Source of the DNA: JBLIDK01 sp047632595
GTDB lineage: Bacteria; Bacteroidota; Bacteroidia; Sphingobacteriales; Sphingobacteriaceae
DNA length: 23,460 bases
NCBI GenBank assembly: GCA_047632595.1
Contig: JBLIDK010000035.1
Coordinates: forward strand, 1 to 23,460
Reading direction: 5' to 3'
The position numbers and the translations under genes were made by a program. Under the pieces are notes generated by a model that saw only the letters and a program-made list of their open reading frames with translations, was not told where the DNA came from and ran no database searches. Shown here piece by piece: positions 7,506 through 15,533 of this stretch (its first letter is position 1; the number at the start of each line of letters is the position of its first letter).

Positions 7506-9680
7506 ATGCGTATTTTTTTACTTCTTACTTTTTCATTTTCCATGTTTTTTGCAAATGCGCAAAAAGAAAAATTTGCTATCACTGTAAAAGAAATTTTCCA
7601 GAATTATTCATTTAGTCCAAAGCTAATAAGTGGTTTAAGTTCAATGAATGATGGTCAACATTTTACTCGTACTGAATCGAATAATGAAGGCAGTCAACTT
7701 ATAGTAAAATATGCATATGCAGATGGAAAAGCAGTGGATACTTTATACTCTCAATTAAATGCTAAAGCAGAGTTTAAGTTTTTCGCTTATAAATTTAATG
7801 CGGACGAAACTAAACTTATGTTGAGTACAGAAAGAGAAAAGATCTATAGACATTCGTCAAGTGAGGAAAACTATATCTACGACCTAGCAAGCAACAAAAC
7901 TCAAAAATTAAGTGAAAACGGAAAGCAAATTGATGCAACATTTAGTCCGAATAGTAGGAAAGTAGCTTTTGTAAGAGAGAACAACCTATTTGTAGTTGAT
8001 TTAGCTGCCAAGAAAGAAATTCAAATAACAAAAGATGGTAAGAAAAATGAAATTATAAACGGAGCTACTGATTGGGTATATGAAGAAGAATTTGGCTTTA
8101 CTCAGGCTTTTAATTGGTCGCCAGATAGCAGAAATATTGCTTACTATAAGTTTGATGAAAGTGCTGTAAAGCAATTTTCAATGACTTATTACAACGATTT
8201 ATATCCAGAAGAATATACTTTCAAGTATCCTAAAGCTGGAGAAGACAATGCTGTAGTTTCTATTTATAATTACAGTCTTGCAGTTGACAAAAGCTTCAAA
8301 ATTAATATTGACGGAACGCCAGATCAATACATTCCAAGAATCAACTGGACACAAACAGACAATTTGTTGTGTATTCGTAGAATGAACAGACTTCAAAATA
8401 AGTTAGACTACATCTTTGCTGATGTAAAGGCCAATACGGTTAAAACTTTCTTAAAAGAAGAGAACAAGTATTATATTGATATTAATGATGACTTGACCTT
8501 TTTGAATGACAAAGAACATTTTGTAATAACCTCTGAGAAAAGTGGTTTTAATCACATTTATCTTTATACCATGGATGGTAAAGAGGAGAGAGCTCTTACT
8601 ACAGGAAAACATGATGTGACATCTTTTTATGGAATAGATGAGAAGCGAAAAACAGTGTACTACCAAGCGGCAAAAAATTCAGCAATGGATAAAGGAGTTT
8701 ATTCAGTTGGCTTGAATGGAAAAGGCGATAAGGCCATAGCACCGGAAAAAGGAACAAGTATTGCCAATTTTAGTTCAGATTTCAGCTATTTTATAAACTA
8801 TTACAGCACTGCAAATCAGCCTTACATTGTTAGTTTAAATGACAATAACGGTAAAGAAGTACGCATGCTAGAAAACAACATTGCCTTATTGAAAAAGATG
8901 GAGAATTATGCTTTTCAAGATGTGAAATTCATAAAAATACCAGGAGCAGATGGTACACCACTTAATTCATGGATAATAAAGCCTTGGGATTTTGATTCAA
9001 CCAAACAATACCCCGTTTTACTTTATGTTTATGGAGGACCTGGATCACAAACAGTAACCAATAGCTGGGGAAACAGCAGAGTAATGTGGAGTCAAGCATT
9101 GGCTAATATGGGATATATTGTTGTTTCTGTTGATAACAGAGGAACCGGTTCTAGAGGAGAAGAGTTTAAGAAAATGACCTATATGCAATTAGGTAAGTAT
9201 GAAGTTCAAGATCAAATTAGTGCTGCAAAATACTTAGCAAGTAAAACATGGGTTGATGCTAAGCGAATAGGTATTTGGGGTTGGAGTTATGGTGGCTACA
9301 TGAGTTCAAACTGTATTAGTCAAGGTGCTGATGTGTTTAAAATGGCTATGGCGGTTGCACCAGTTACAAACTGGAGGTTTTATGATAGCATTTATACAGA
9401 GCGTTATATGAGAACACCTCAAGAAAATGGTAAAGGATATGATGAAAATTCACCATTATCACATGCAGATAAAATTAGAGGTAAATACTTATTGGTTCAC
9501 GGCCTGGCAGATGACAACGTGCATTTTCAAAATGCTGCAGAGATGCATAAAGCTTTAGTGGATGCGAATGTTCAATTTGAGTCGTCTTACTATCCAAATA
9601 AATCACATGGTATAAGTGGTGGTAATACTTCAAATCACTTATTTACTAAGTTGACAAGATTTGTAATGGAGAACTTGTAA
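7506..9680 (+). CDS. Secreted S9 family peptidase, dipeptidyl-peptidase IV type
   Basis: A 724-residue protein with a signal peptide (about 1-18, cleavage near ANA-Q), a beta-propeller DPP-IV N-terminal region (about 90-450) and a C-terminal alpha/beta-hydrolase domain (about 490-724). The catalytic triad is visible: Ser594 in GWSYGGY, Asp669 in the DDNVHF motif, and His701 in SHGIS. The double-glutamate motif that binds the substrate amino terminus in DPP-IV enzymes is present in DWVYEEEFG (Glu193-Glu194). The expected activity is release of Xaa-Pro or Xaa-Ala dipeptides in the periplasm. The gene ends 11 bases from the convergent DUF427 gene. The exact dipeptide preference cannot be told from the sequence. 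Confidence 0.94.
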   Translation: MRIFLLLTFSFSMFFANAQKEKFAITVKEIFQNYSFSPKLISGLSSMNDGQHFTRTESNNEGSQLIVKYAYADGKAVDTLYSQLNAKAEFKFFAYKFNADETKLMLSTEREKIYRHSSSEENYIYDLASNKTQKLSENGKQIDATFSPNSRKVAFVRENNLFVVDLAAKKEIQITKDGKKNEIINGATDWVYEEEFGFTQAFNWSPDSRNIAYYKFDESAVKQFSMTYYNDLYPEEYTFKYPKAGEDNAVVSIYNYSLAVDKSFKINIDGTPDQYIPRINWTQTDNLLCIRRMNRLQNKLDYIFADVKANTVKTFLKEENKYYIDINDDLTFLNDKEHFVITSEKSGFNHIYLYTMDGKEERALTTGKHDVTSFYGIDEKRKTVYYQAAKNSAMDKGVYSVGLNGKGDKAIAPEKGTSIANFSSDFSYFINYYSTANQPYIVSLNDNNGKEVRMLENNIALLKKMENYAFQDVKFIKIPGADGTPLNSWIIKPWDFDSTKQYPVLLYVYGGPGSQTVTNSWGNSRVMWSQALANMGYIVVSVDNRGTGSRGEEFKKMTYMQLGKYEVQDQISAAKYLASKTWVDAKRIGIWGWSYGGYMSSNCISQGADVFKMAMAVAPVTNWRFYDSIYTERYMRTPQENGKGYDENSPLSHADKIRGKYLLVHGLADDNVHFQNAAEMHKALVDANVQFESSYYPNKSHGISGGNTSNHLFTKLTRFVMENL

Positions 9681-9691
9681 TTAAGTTTCTT

Positions 9692-9973
9692 CTATTCTAC
9701 AACTTTAACACCAGCCCAAAAGGCTACGTGATCTTTAATCTCACTCGCAGCTTCTTTAGGGGCAGGATAATACCAAGCAGCGTCTTTATTAGTTTCACCA
9801 CTAACTGCAAGGCTATAGTAAGAAGCTATCCCTTTCCATGGACATGTTGTGTGAAAATCACTGGACTTAAAAAACTCTTTTTTTAATGAATCTTGAGGGA
9901 AATATTGATTTCCTTCAACTTCTTTAGTTTCATTGCTTTCTGCTATAATTTCGTTATTCCAAATTGCTTTCAT
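9692..9973 (-). CDS. DUF427 domain protein
   Basis: A 93-residue protein matching DUF427: it opens with MKAIWNNEIIAES, then has EGNQYFP (about 20-26), CPWKGIASYY (about 44-53) and AAWYYPAP (about 66-73), and ends with a segment holding VAFWAGV. The family is widespread and has no established biochemical role. I chose the ATG at 9973 over one 21 bases earlier because the family normally opens with MKAIW and because the longer start would lie inside egtD. The gene follows the egtD stop by 5 bases, so it is the third gene of the egtB-egtD unit. Its 3' end nearly meets the convergent peptidase gene. Confidence 0.88.
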   Translation of the reverse strand: MKAIWNNEIIAESNETKEVEGNQYFPQDSLKKEFFKSSDFHTTCPWKGIASYYSLAVSGETNKDAAWYYPAPKEAASEIKDHVAFWAGVKVVE

Positions 9974-9978
9974 AATAC

Positions 9979-10923
9979 TTATTTTATTTCCCAAATACTG
10001 TCGACAAAGAAATGTTTACAGTCAAATATATTTTCTTTAACTCTAAATTGCGTTTTTAAAGCTAGATTATTGATATGCTGAAGGTCATATTTTCTTGAAA
10101 TTTCCATAAAAATTGGCTCGTCTAATGCAAAGTCAAAACTTTTATTGAGCTTTTTTAGGGTAACTTGTTGTTTAGCAAGACTAATTATAAAACTCCTACA
10201 TTCTCCATTAATTGGATTGTACATTGGGTAATGGTCAAATTTTCCTAAGTCAAAATCACCTTCAAATTCTTTGTTAATCCTTGAAAGTAAGTTCAAGTTA
10301 AATGCTTTTGTAATTCCTTGTTTGTCGTTGTAGGCGGCAAGTATTTTCTTGGGATTTTTCTTTAAATCAAAACCAATAAGTAATAGGTCATTTCCTTTTA
10401 GCGATTTATTGATTTGCGATAAAAAATCATGCGCTAGGTCATCATTAAAATTACCAATATTGGATCCCAGGAATAGAATGACATTTTTTGATTGATTCTT
10501 TTTTGAGATTTCTTCTAGAGCACCAAAGTATTCGTTTACGACACCATCAACCTTTAGCATAGGTATTTCATCCTTAAGACTTGCTTCTAGCTTGTTAATT
10601 GCATTTTGTGAGATATCGATAGGGATGTAGGTGAAATCAACACCGGTTTCAACCATATGCTTTAAAAGCACCTTAGTTTTCAGTCCATCTCCAGCTCCAA
10701 ATTCTATTAAGTTGAATGTGTCGCAATTACTGCTAAATAGCTCAGTAAGGCGTGCTTTATTTGAAGAGAATATTTCAAACTCTGACTTGGTTAAATAATA
10801 TTCATCCAAGTGCATAATTGCTTGAAAAAGGGAATCGCCTAATTCATCATAAAAATACTTCGATGAAAGTTCTTTAGGCATTGAGGATAAGCCCTCAATT
10901 ACATCTTTTGAGAATTGACTCAT
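9979..10923 (-). CDS. egtD: L-histidine N-alpha-methyltransferase (EgtD)
   Basis: A 314-residue SAM-dependent methyltransferase that trimethylates the histidine amino group to hercynine, the first step of ergothioneine synthesis. Family marks are EYYLTKSE (about 41-48), the SAM-binding EFGAGDG (74-80), LGSNIGNF in the middle of the protein, and a C-terminal EIS triplet (about 274-276). That triplet matches the Glu and Ser that bind the histidine substrate in characterised EgtD. I place the start at 10923, where ATG overlaps the egtB TGA as ATGA. An ATG 39 bases further upstream is in frame but lies inside egtB and adds residues not expected in the family. Pairing with egtB supports ergothioneine rather than another histidine betaine product. 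Confidence 0.93.
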   Translation of the reverse strand: MSQFSKDVIEGLSSMPKELSSKYFYDELGDSLFQAIMHLDEYYLTKSEFEIFSSNKARLTELFSSNCDTFNLIEFGAGDGLKTKVLLKHMVETGVDFTYIPIDISQNAINKLEASLKDEIPMLKVDGVVNEYFGALEEISKKNQSKNVILFLGSNIGNFNDDLAHDFLSQINKSLKGNDLLLIGFDLKKNPKKILAAYNDKQGITKAFNLNLLSRINKEFEGDFDLGKFDHYPMYNPINGECRSFIISLAKQQVTLKKLNKSFDFALDEPIFMEISRKYDLQHINNLALKTQFRVKENIFDCKHFFVDSIWEIK

Positions 10924-12182
10924 ACTATATCTTTTGCGAGGCGTATTGTGGTGAATTGCCAACGTAACTGAGGGTGAAAGAAATTTCTGTAGGTGGTGCG
11001 GTAATGCGAATGACTAGTTGCACAAGAGCCTCCTCTTAAAACGTACTGGTTAACCATGAATTTCCCATTGTATTCTCCAAGAGCTCCATTGGCTATTTTA
11101 AATCCTGTATAGGGTCTATAGGCGCTACCTGTCCATTCCCAGGCTCCACCAGAGCTTGTGTACATACTTGTAGCCATTGGGTGAAAAATCCCTGATTCTG
11201 CAAAATTAGACTGAGAGAAACCATTTCCTTCACCCAATTTGGCAAAAACTTCCCATTCAAATTCTGTTGGTAGTCTACATTTTGCCCAATTTGCATAGGC
11301 TTCAGCTTCGTAAAAGCTAACATGGGCTACAGGTGCATTCACATCTATTTCTCGCAAGCCGTTTAATGTGAATTCAAACCATTTCCCATTAATATTATGC
11401 CAATGCATTGGTGAAACTATATTGTTGTCAAGTACCCATTGCCAACCTTCTTGAAGCCAAAAATTAAAATTAGTATAGCCTCCAGAAGTCATAAAGTTCA
11501 AATACTCACCGTTATTAATTGGTCTTGCTGCAATTTGTACGGTGTTTATATATTGGTGATGTTGGTTTTTTTCATTGTCAAAACAAAAACTATCGCCTTC
11601 ATGTCCAATTTCATAAACGCCGCTTGAGATATCCTTGAAACTAAGTTCGCTTTTAACAGATAATGGGATTTTTTTATTCGAATAAACAGGAAATAGGGGG
11701 TTAATTCCTAAGATGTATTTTATATCGGTAACTAATAATTCTTGATGTTGTTGTTCGTGTTGAAGTCCAAGTTCGATAATTTCTTCTTGTTCCTTAGTTA
11801 GGTTACCATTTTCGATAAAGTCAATTAACGCTTCGGTTACATGTTTTCTATAAGAATAAACTTCCACAACTGTAGGTCGAGTTAAAGCTCCTCTTTCTGT
11901 TCTTTTCCATCTTTCTCCAACCGTTTCATAATAGCTATTGAATAAAAATGAATACTTAGGGTGATAAACTTTGTAATTTATTTTAAAAGGAACTAATAAG
12001 AAATTTTCAAAAAACCAGGTAGTATGAGCAAGGTGCCATTTGGGAGGGCTTACCTCAACAGCAGGCTGGGCAAGGTAGTCTTCTGTTTTTAACGAAGCGC
12101 ATATTTCTTGTGTAAAATCCCGAACCATTTGCACTCGCTTTACTAGGGGTAGGGTAGATGTCGTTTTTGTCGTAACTGGCAT
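10920..12182 (-). CDS. egtB: Ergothioneine biosynthesis sulfoxide synthase (EgtB family)
   Basis: A 420-residue non-haem iron enzyme that joins hercynine to a thiol donor and forms the C-S bond with oxygen. The N-terminal DinB-like domain holds the three-histidine iron site: His53 in WHLAHTTWF, and His142 and His146 in QHEQQHQE. The C-terminal formylglycine-generating-enzyme-like domain (about 190-418) contains RLPTEFEWE, GGAWEWTGS and the closing RGGSC...RTTYRNFF...RW segment. The thiol donor (cysteine or gamma-glutamylcysteine) cannot be read from the sequence by eye. No egtA, egtC or egtE gene lies nearby, so any donor-processing and lyase steps must be encoded elsewhere. OvoA is excluded because there is no fused methyltransferase. 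The ATG at 12182 gives a normal family length. Confidence 0.93.
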   Translation of the reverse strand: MPVTTKTTSTLPLVKRVQMVRDFTQEICASLKTEDYLAQPAVEVSPPKWHLAHTTWFFENFLLVPFKINYKVYHPKYSFLFNSYYETVGERWKRTERGALTRPTVVEVYSYRKHVTEALIDFIENGNLTKEQEEIIELGLQHEQQHQELLVTDIKYILGINPLFPVYSNKKIPLSVKSELSFKDISSGVYEIGHEGDSFCFDNEKNQHHQYINTVQIAARPINNGEYLNFMTSGGYTNFNFWLQEGWQWVLDNNIVSPMHWHNINGKWFEFTLNGLREIDVNAPVAHVSFYEAEAYANWAKCRLPTEFEWEVFAKLGEGNGFSQSNFAESGIFHPMATSMYTSSGGAWEWTGSAYRPYTGFKIANGALGEYNGKFMVNQYVLRGGSCATSHSHYRTTYRNFFHPQLRWQFTTIRLAKDIV

Positions 12183-12427
12183 ATATTTGGAAATATAAAC
12201 CTATTAATACTGTTATCAAATTTTATTTAATAATAATGTTTTTCAAGCTACATCAAAGATAGAATGATTTGCAAGTAACTAATGAGTTGTAAACCATTGT
12301 TAACGAGCGTTTATAAAGACTAAGGCTGTTTTACAGAATAATACTTGGCGATTGACTATTGAGTGTAGAAGTAATGGTATAAACATTTTATATTCATATA
12401 ATTATGTTAGTCAATTAAATTAAAACT
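12183..12427. other. 245-base spacer, the longest gene-free stretch
   Basis: This AT-rich spacer separates the retropepsin-like gene from egtB, both on the minus strand. It holds the candidate egtB -7 element at 12254-12261. I see no convincing hairpin with a T-run to end retropepsin transcription, no tRNA and no credible ORF. Confidence 0.6.
12254..12261 (-). promoter_or_regulatory. Candidate -7 element for the egtB-egtD-DUF427 unit
   Basis: On the minus strand this reads TATCTTTG, an exact match to the Bacteroidota -7 consensus TAnnTTTG. It lies 71 bases before the egtB ATG. No TTG is seen at the expected -33 spacing, so the site rests on the -7 match and its placement. Confidence 0.4.
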
Positions 12428-12859
12428 TTAAGTAAGATGTAAAGTAAGAGTTAGATTTCTATAATTAATAATGGCTTGATATTTTTGAAGTATATCTCCG
12501 CCTAAAACACCATGAATTTTAGGAAGATTAAAAACCTCATATGCCATCATAACATGAGTTAAATCGAGTGCGGCAATTTTGTATTTCTTAAGTCGTAATT
12601 CGCCAATTTCAATTAATGGAATTTGAACTTGCCAACTGTCTATTTTTGAAGAACCAACTCCAGCACTTGCACCATCAACTTCTTCAATATCTATACCTGG
12701 AAAAATACTTTGAACAAACCCCATGTCTAATGCTGTTTGAGATGCACCAGTATCTAGAACCAATTGATAAGTATTTCCTTTTAGTTTTATATCCACCAGC
12801 AAATGGAAACCAAGTTTATCAACTTTTTGTATGGTTAATGGAACAGTAATATTCAACAT
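12428..12859 (-). CDS. Retropepsin-like aspartic protease family protein
   Basis: A 143-residue single-domain protein with the aspartic protease signature: LVLDTGAS (33-40, catalytic Asp36) and the second conserved element GVLGGDIL (117-124) with the following YQAIINY strand. This is the one-domain form that, like retroviral proteases, would need to dimerise to build an active site. There is no signal peptide, lipobox or membrane segment, so it is probably cytoplasmic. It is divergent from the transaldolase gene (59-base gap) and lies 245 bases before egtB on the same strand. Its substrate is unknown, and there is no sign of a retroelement or other mobile DNA around it. Confidence 0.82.
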   Translation of the reverse strand: MLNITVPLTIQKVDKLGFHLLVDIKLKGNTYQLVLDTGASQTALDMGFVQSIFPGIDIEEVDGASAGVGSSKIDSWQVQIPLIEIGELRLKKYKIAALDLTHVMMAYEVFNLPKIHGVLGGDILQKYQAIINYRNLTLTLHLT

Positions 12860-12885
12860 GTAGTTATTTTTTAAACTTCAAAATG

Positions 12886-12893
12886 TACCTTTG
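12886..12893 (+). promoter_or_regulatory. Candidate -7 element for the transaldolase gene
   Basis: TACCTTTG matches TAnnTTTG exactly, 25 bases before the transaldolase ATG, giving a short leader. No clear TTG -33 partner is seen at 17-23 bases upstream. The placement in a 59-base divergent spacer supports it. Confidence 0.5.
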
Positions 12894-12918
12894 GAACAAT
12901 TAAATAATACTACAAAGA

Positions 12919-13584
12919 ATGAAATTTTTTATCGATACCGCCAATCTAGATCAAATTAAAGAAGCTTTTGACTTAGGAGTTCTTGATGGAGTTACTACAA
13001 ACCCTTCATTAATGGCAAAAGAAGGCATTACGGGAGAAGAAGCTGTAAACAAACATTATGTTACAATTTGTGAAATTGTTGATGGCGATGTTAGTGCAGA
13101 AGTGATTGGCACAACATATAAAGAGATGATTGAAGAAGGCGAAAAGCTTGCTGCTTTACATCCAAACATTGTTGTTAAAATTCCAATGATAAAAGATGGT
13201 GTTCGTGCTTTAAAGTATTTCTACAACAAAGGAATTAAAACAAACTGTACATTGGTTTTCAGTGCAGGTCAAGCCTTGCTTGCTGCAAAAGCTGGTGCAT
13301 CTTATGTTAGTCCGTTTATTGGCCGTTTAGATGATATTAGTCATGATGGTATGGCTTTAATAGAGCAAATTTGTACGATTTATGACAATTACGGATACGA
13401 AACGGAAGTTTTAGCGGCTTCAGTTAGACATACAACACATTTACTACAATGTGCTGAAATAGGTGCTGATGTTGTTACGTGTCCTTTATCTGTAATTACA
13501 AGTTTATTAAATCATCCGTTAACTGATTCTGGCTTAGCTAAATTTTTAGCTGATCATAAAAAAGCACAAACAGTTACAGCTTAA
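12919..13584 (+). CDS. Transaldolase, short TalC/FSA-type
   Basis: A 221-residue TIM-barrel aldolase of the short subfamily that includes fructose-6-phosphate aldolase. The Schiff-base lysine is Lys87 in VVKIPM. The opening FIDTANL and the TTNPSL segment are typical. Two positions that separate the activities point to true transaldolase: Glu61 in SAEV, where E. coli FSA has Gln, and Phe132 in SPFIGRLDD, where FSA has Tyr. The expected reaction is transfer of dihydroxyacetone units between sugar phosphates in the non-oxidative pentose phosphate pathway. A glycosyltransferase gene follows after 14 bases on the same strand. Confidence 0.93.
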   Translation: MKFFIDTANLDQIKEAFDLGVLDGVTTNPSLMAKEGITGEEAVNKHYVTICEIVDGDVSAEVIGTTYKEMIEEGEKLAALHPNIVVKIPMIKDGVRALKYFYNKGIKTNCTLVFSAGQALLAAKAGASYVSPFIGRLDDISHDGMALIEQICTIYDNYGYETEVLAASVRHTTHLLQCAEIGADVVTCPLSVITSLLNHPLTDSGLAKFLADHKKAQTVTA

Positions 13585-13598
13585 TTCCAACAAAAATT

Positions 13599-14339
13599 TT
13601 GAGCGATTCTCTGGTTATCATTCCAACGTATAACGAAAAAGAAAACGTTGCCGCGATTATCCGTAAGGTGTTTTCCTTAACGGTACCTTTTGACGTGCTT
13701 ATAGTTGATGATGGTTCACCCGATGGTACCGGAAATATTGTAAAACTACTTCAGGCCGAATTTTCGGAATGCTTGTTTATTGAAGAACGATCTAGAAAAC
13801 AAGGATTAGGTACTGCATATATTCATGGATTTAAATGGGCTTTGAAAAAAGACTATCAATTTATTTGTGAAATGGATGCTGACTTTTCGCACAACCCCAA
13901 AGACTTAATAAAACTACGTAAAGCCTGTAAGGAAGGAGCAGACCTAGCAATAGGTTCTCGATATGTTACAGGTGTAAATGTTGTAAACTGGCCAATGGGG
14001 CGTGTTTTAATGTCATACTTTGCCTCTGTTTATGTAAGAACTATCCTTGGAATTAAGATTCAAGATACTACAGCCGGATTCAAATGCTTTAAAAGAGGCT
14101 TATTAGAAGCCATAGACTTCTCAAAGGTGAAGTTTGTAGGTTATGCCTTTCAGATAGAAATGAAGTTCACAGCGTGGAAAAAAGGCTTTGTTTTAAAAGA
14201 AGTGCCAATTATTTTTACGGATAGGACAGAAGGAGTTTCAAAAATGTCCGGTGGAATTTTTAAAGAGGCTTTCTTTGGAGTGTTACAACTTAAGTTTGGG
14301 AGTTGGTTTTTGAAAGCCAAGTATAAGAAGGTTAAATAA
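13599..14339 (+). CDS. GT2 glycosyltransferase, polyprenol-phosphate mannose synthase-like
   Basis: A 246-residue GT-A enzyme resembling Dpm1, which transfers a sugar (typically mannose) from a nucleotide donor to polyprenyl phosphate at the membrane. Visible motifs are LVIIPTYNEKEN (5-16), VDDGSPDGTG (36-45), the metal-binding DAD at 93-95, and DRTEGVSKMS near the C-terminus. There is no C-terminal membrane domain, so it is the short, soluble or peripheral form. The start is TTG at 13599: the family begins immediately before the LVIIPTYNE strand and no ATG or GTG is suitably placed. It lies 14 bases after the transaldolase stop and ends 2 bases from the convergent MFS gene. The sugar transferred is not certain. 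Confidence 0.9.
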   Translation: MSDSLVIIPTYNEKENVAAIIRKVFSLTVPFDVLIVDDGSPDGTGNIVKLLQAEFSECLFIEERSRKQGLGTAYIHGFKWALKKDYQFICEMDADFSHNPKDLIKLRKACKEGADLAIGSRYVTGVNVVNWPMGRVLMSYFASVYVRTILGIKIQDTTAGFKCFKRGLLEAIDFSKVKFVGYAFQIEMKFTAWKKGFVLKEVPIIFTDRTEGVSKMSGGIFKEAFFGVLQLKFGSWFLKAKYKKVK

Positions 14340-14341
14340 GC

Positions 14342-15496
14342 CTATATTTTATTAATCCTTAACGATTTGATTACAGTAACCAATGAGAATAAAATCATTA
14401 TAGCTGCGAAAAGAAAGATCGATTGTATCGAAATTAAAGCAACTAGCCCAGCCAATAATGGACCTAAGATTTGACCCATAGATATATAGCTTTGATAAAT
14501 GCCTAAAACCTTTCCTTGTTCATTATTCTTGGTCCTTTCACTAATTAGAGATTGAATAAGTGGTTCTTTAATTGATGAACCTAGTGTGTAAATGAAAATA
14601 GCTAAAGCAAAAATTCCTAAAGTATTACTGAAATAAGCCGTGATAAATCCAATAAACATCAACGTTAAGGTGCCAAGTAGTACATATTGTTTTTTGGAGA
14701 TTTTTTTGAGAATAACATTTATACCAACTGCTTGCATTATGACAATTATAAGTGCAAAACAGGTGAAAAACAGTCCTATTTGCCTTGGGTTTAATCCTAA
14801 AATGTCAACTGTATAGGTTTGAAACCCAATAATCATTGAATGATGAGCCATTGCGGTAAACAAGCCTAAAGTAATAAATATCCCAACCGCAGGTTTTCTT
14901 AAGGATTTAAAAGGAATAGTAAAATTCAACGTGTTTCTAAATAAAAAACGTTCATTGGCTCTGTGTTTGTTTGATTCTTTAAGCATAAACATTCCCAATA
15001 CGACACCAACAGCAGATAAGCCACAAGCAAACCAAAATGGAGCAGAGATTGAATTGTCGCTTAAAACCCCTCCAATTGCTGGTCCAATTAAGAATCCAGC
15101 ACCAAAAGACGCACCCAAAATACCAAATGCTTTTGGTTTGTTTTTCTCATCAGTTATATCTGCCACTACTGCATTGGCTACAGAAATGTTTCCTCCAGTA
15201 ATACCATCAAAAATGCGAGCTGCAAATAACATAACAACTGATTGAGCTGAGGCTAATAATGCAAAAGCTAGACTGGTGCCTGCTAAACAAATAAGTAACA
15301 AAGGCTTTCTGCCATACTTATCACTTAATCTACCAATTATTGGTGTGGCAAAAAATTGACCAATGGAAAATGAAGTAAACAATAAGCTAAGGCCTGTTGG
15401 ATTCAAGCCAAATTTTATAGATAGAGGATACATTAAGGGCACTATTAACCCAATACTAAGCGCATTAATAAACATGATAAACGCAAGTGTTATCAT
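14342..15496 (-). CDS. MFS transporter, TetA-like drug or metabolite exporter type
   Basis: A 384-residue inner-membrane protein with about 12 hydrophobic segments. The major facilitator motif A is GRLSDKYGRK (55-64, loop between helices 2 and 3). Arg94 and the FDGITGGN segment in helix 4 and GPAIGG (138-143, helix 5) resemble the antiporter signature of the tetracycline-exporter group. The substrate is unknown. The ATG at 15496 sits at the very start of the first helix. The frame is open upstream with residues RNPT just before it, but it contains no ATG, GTG or TTG before the folC end, so I keep this start. It follows folC by 37 bases, probably in the same unit. Confidence 0.88.
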   Translation of the reverse strand: MITLAFIMFINALSIGLIVPLMYPLSIKFGLNPTGLSLLFTSFSIGQFFATPIIGRLSDKYGRKPLLLICLAGTSLAFALLASAQSVVMLFAARIFDGITGGNISVANAVVADITDEKNKPKAFGILGASFGAGFLIGPAIGGVLSDNSISAPFWFACGLSAVGVVLGMFMLKESNKHRANERFLFRNTLNFTIPFKSLRKPAVGIFITLGLFTAMAHHSMIIGFQTYTVDILGLNPRQIGLFFTCFALIIVIMQAVGINVILKKISKKQYVLLGTLTLMFIGFITAYFSNTLGIFALAIFIYTLGSSIKEPLIQSLISERTKNNEQGKVLGIYQSYISMGQILGPLLAGLVALISIQSIFLFAAIMILFSLVTVIKSLRINKI

Positions 15497-15533
15497 GGTA
15501 GGGTTGCGATATAGGCTTGTTGAATCCAGTTTC

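Noticed and set aside
9671..9691. Short inverted repeat AGAACTT/AAGTTTCT as a terminator for the S9 peptidase
   Set aside because: The arms pair imperfectly, overlap the coding end and are not followed by a T-run.
10924..10962. Thirteen-residue N-terminal extension of EgtD
   Set aside because: It would lie inside egtB, while the ATG at 10923 forms an ATGA overlap and gives the normal family length.
12428..12859. Retropepsin domain as a trace of a retroelement
   Set aside because: There is no reverse transcriptase, integrase, repeat end or pseudogene nearby; single-domain bacterial homologues are known.
14931..15245. Plus-strand 104-codon ORF
   Set aside because: It is antisense to the well-formed MFS gene and its product is low-complexity Pro/Ala/Lys-rich, as expected for reversed membrane-protein codons.
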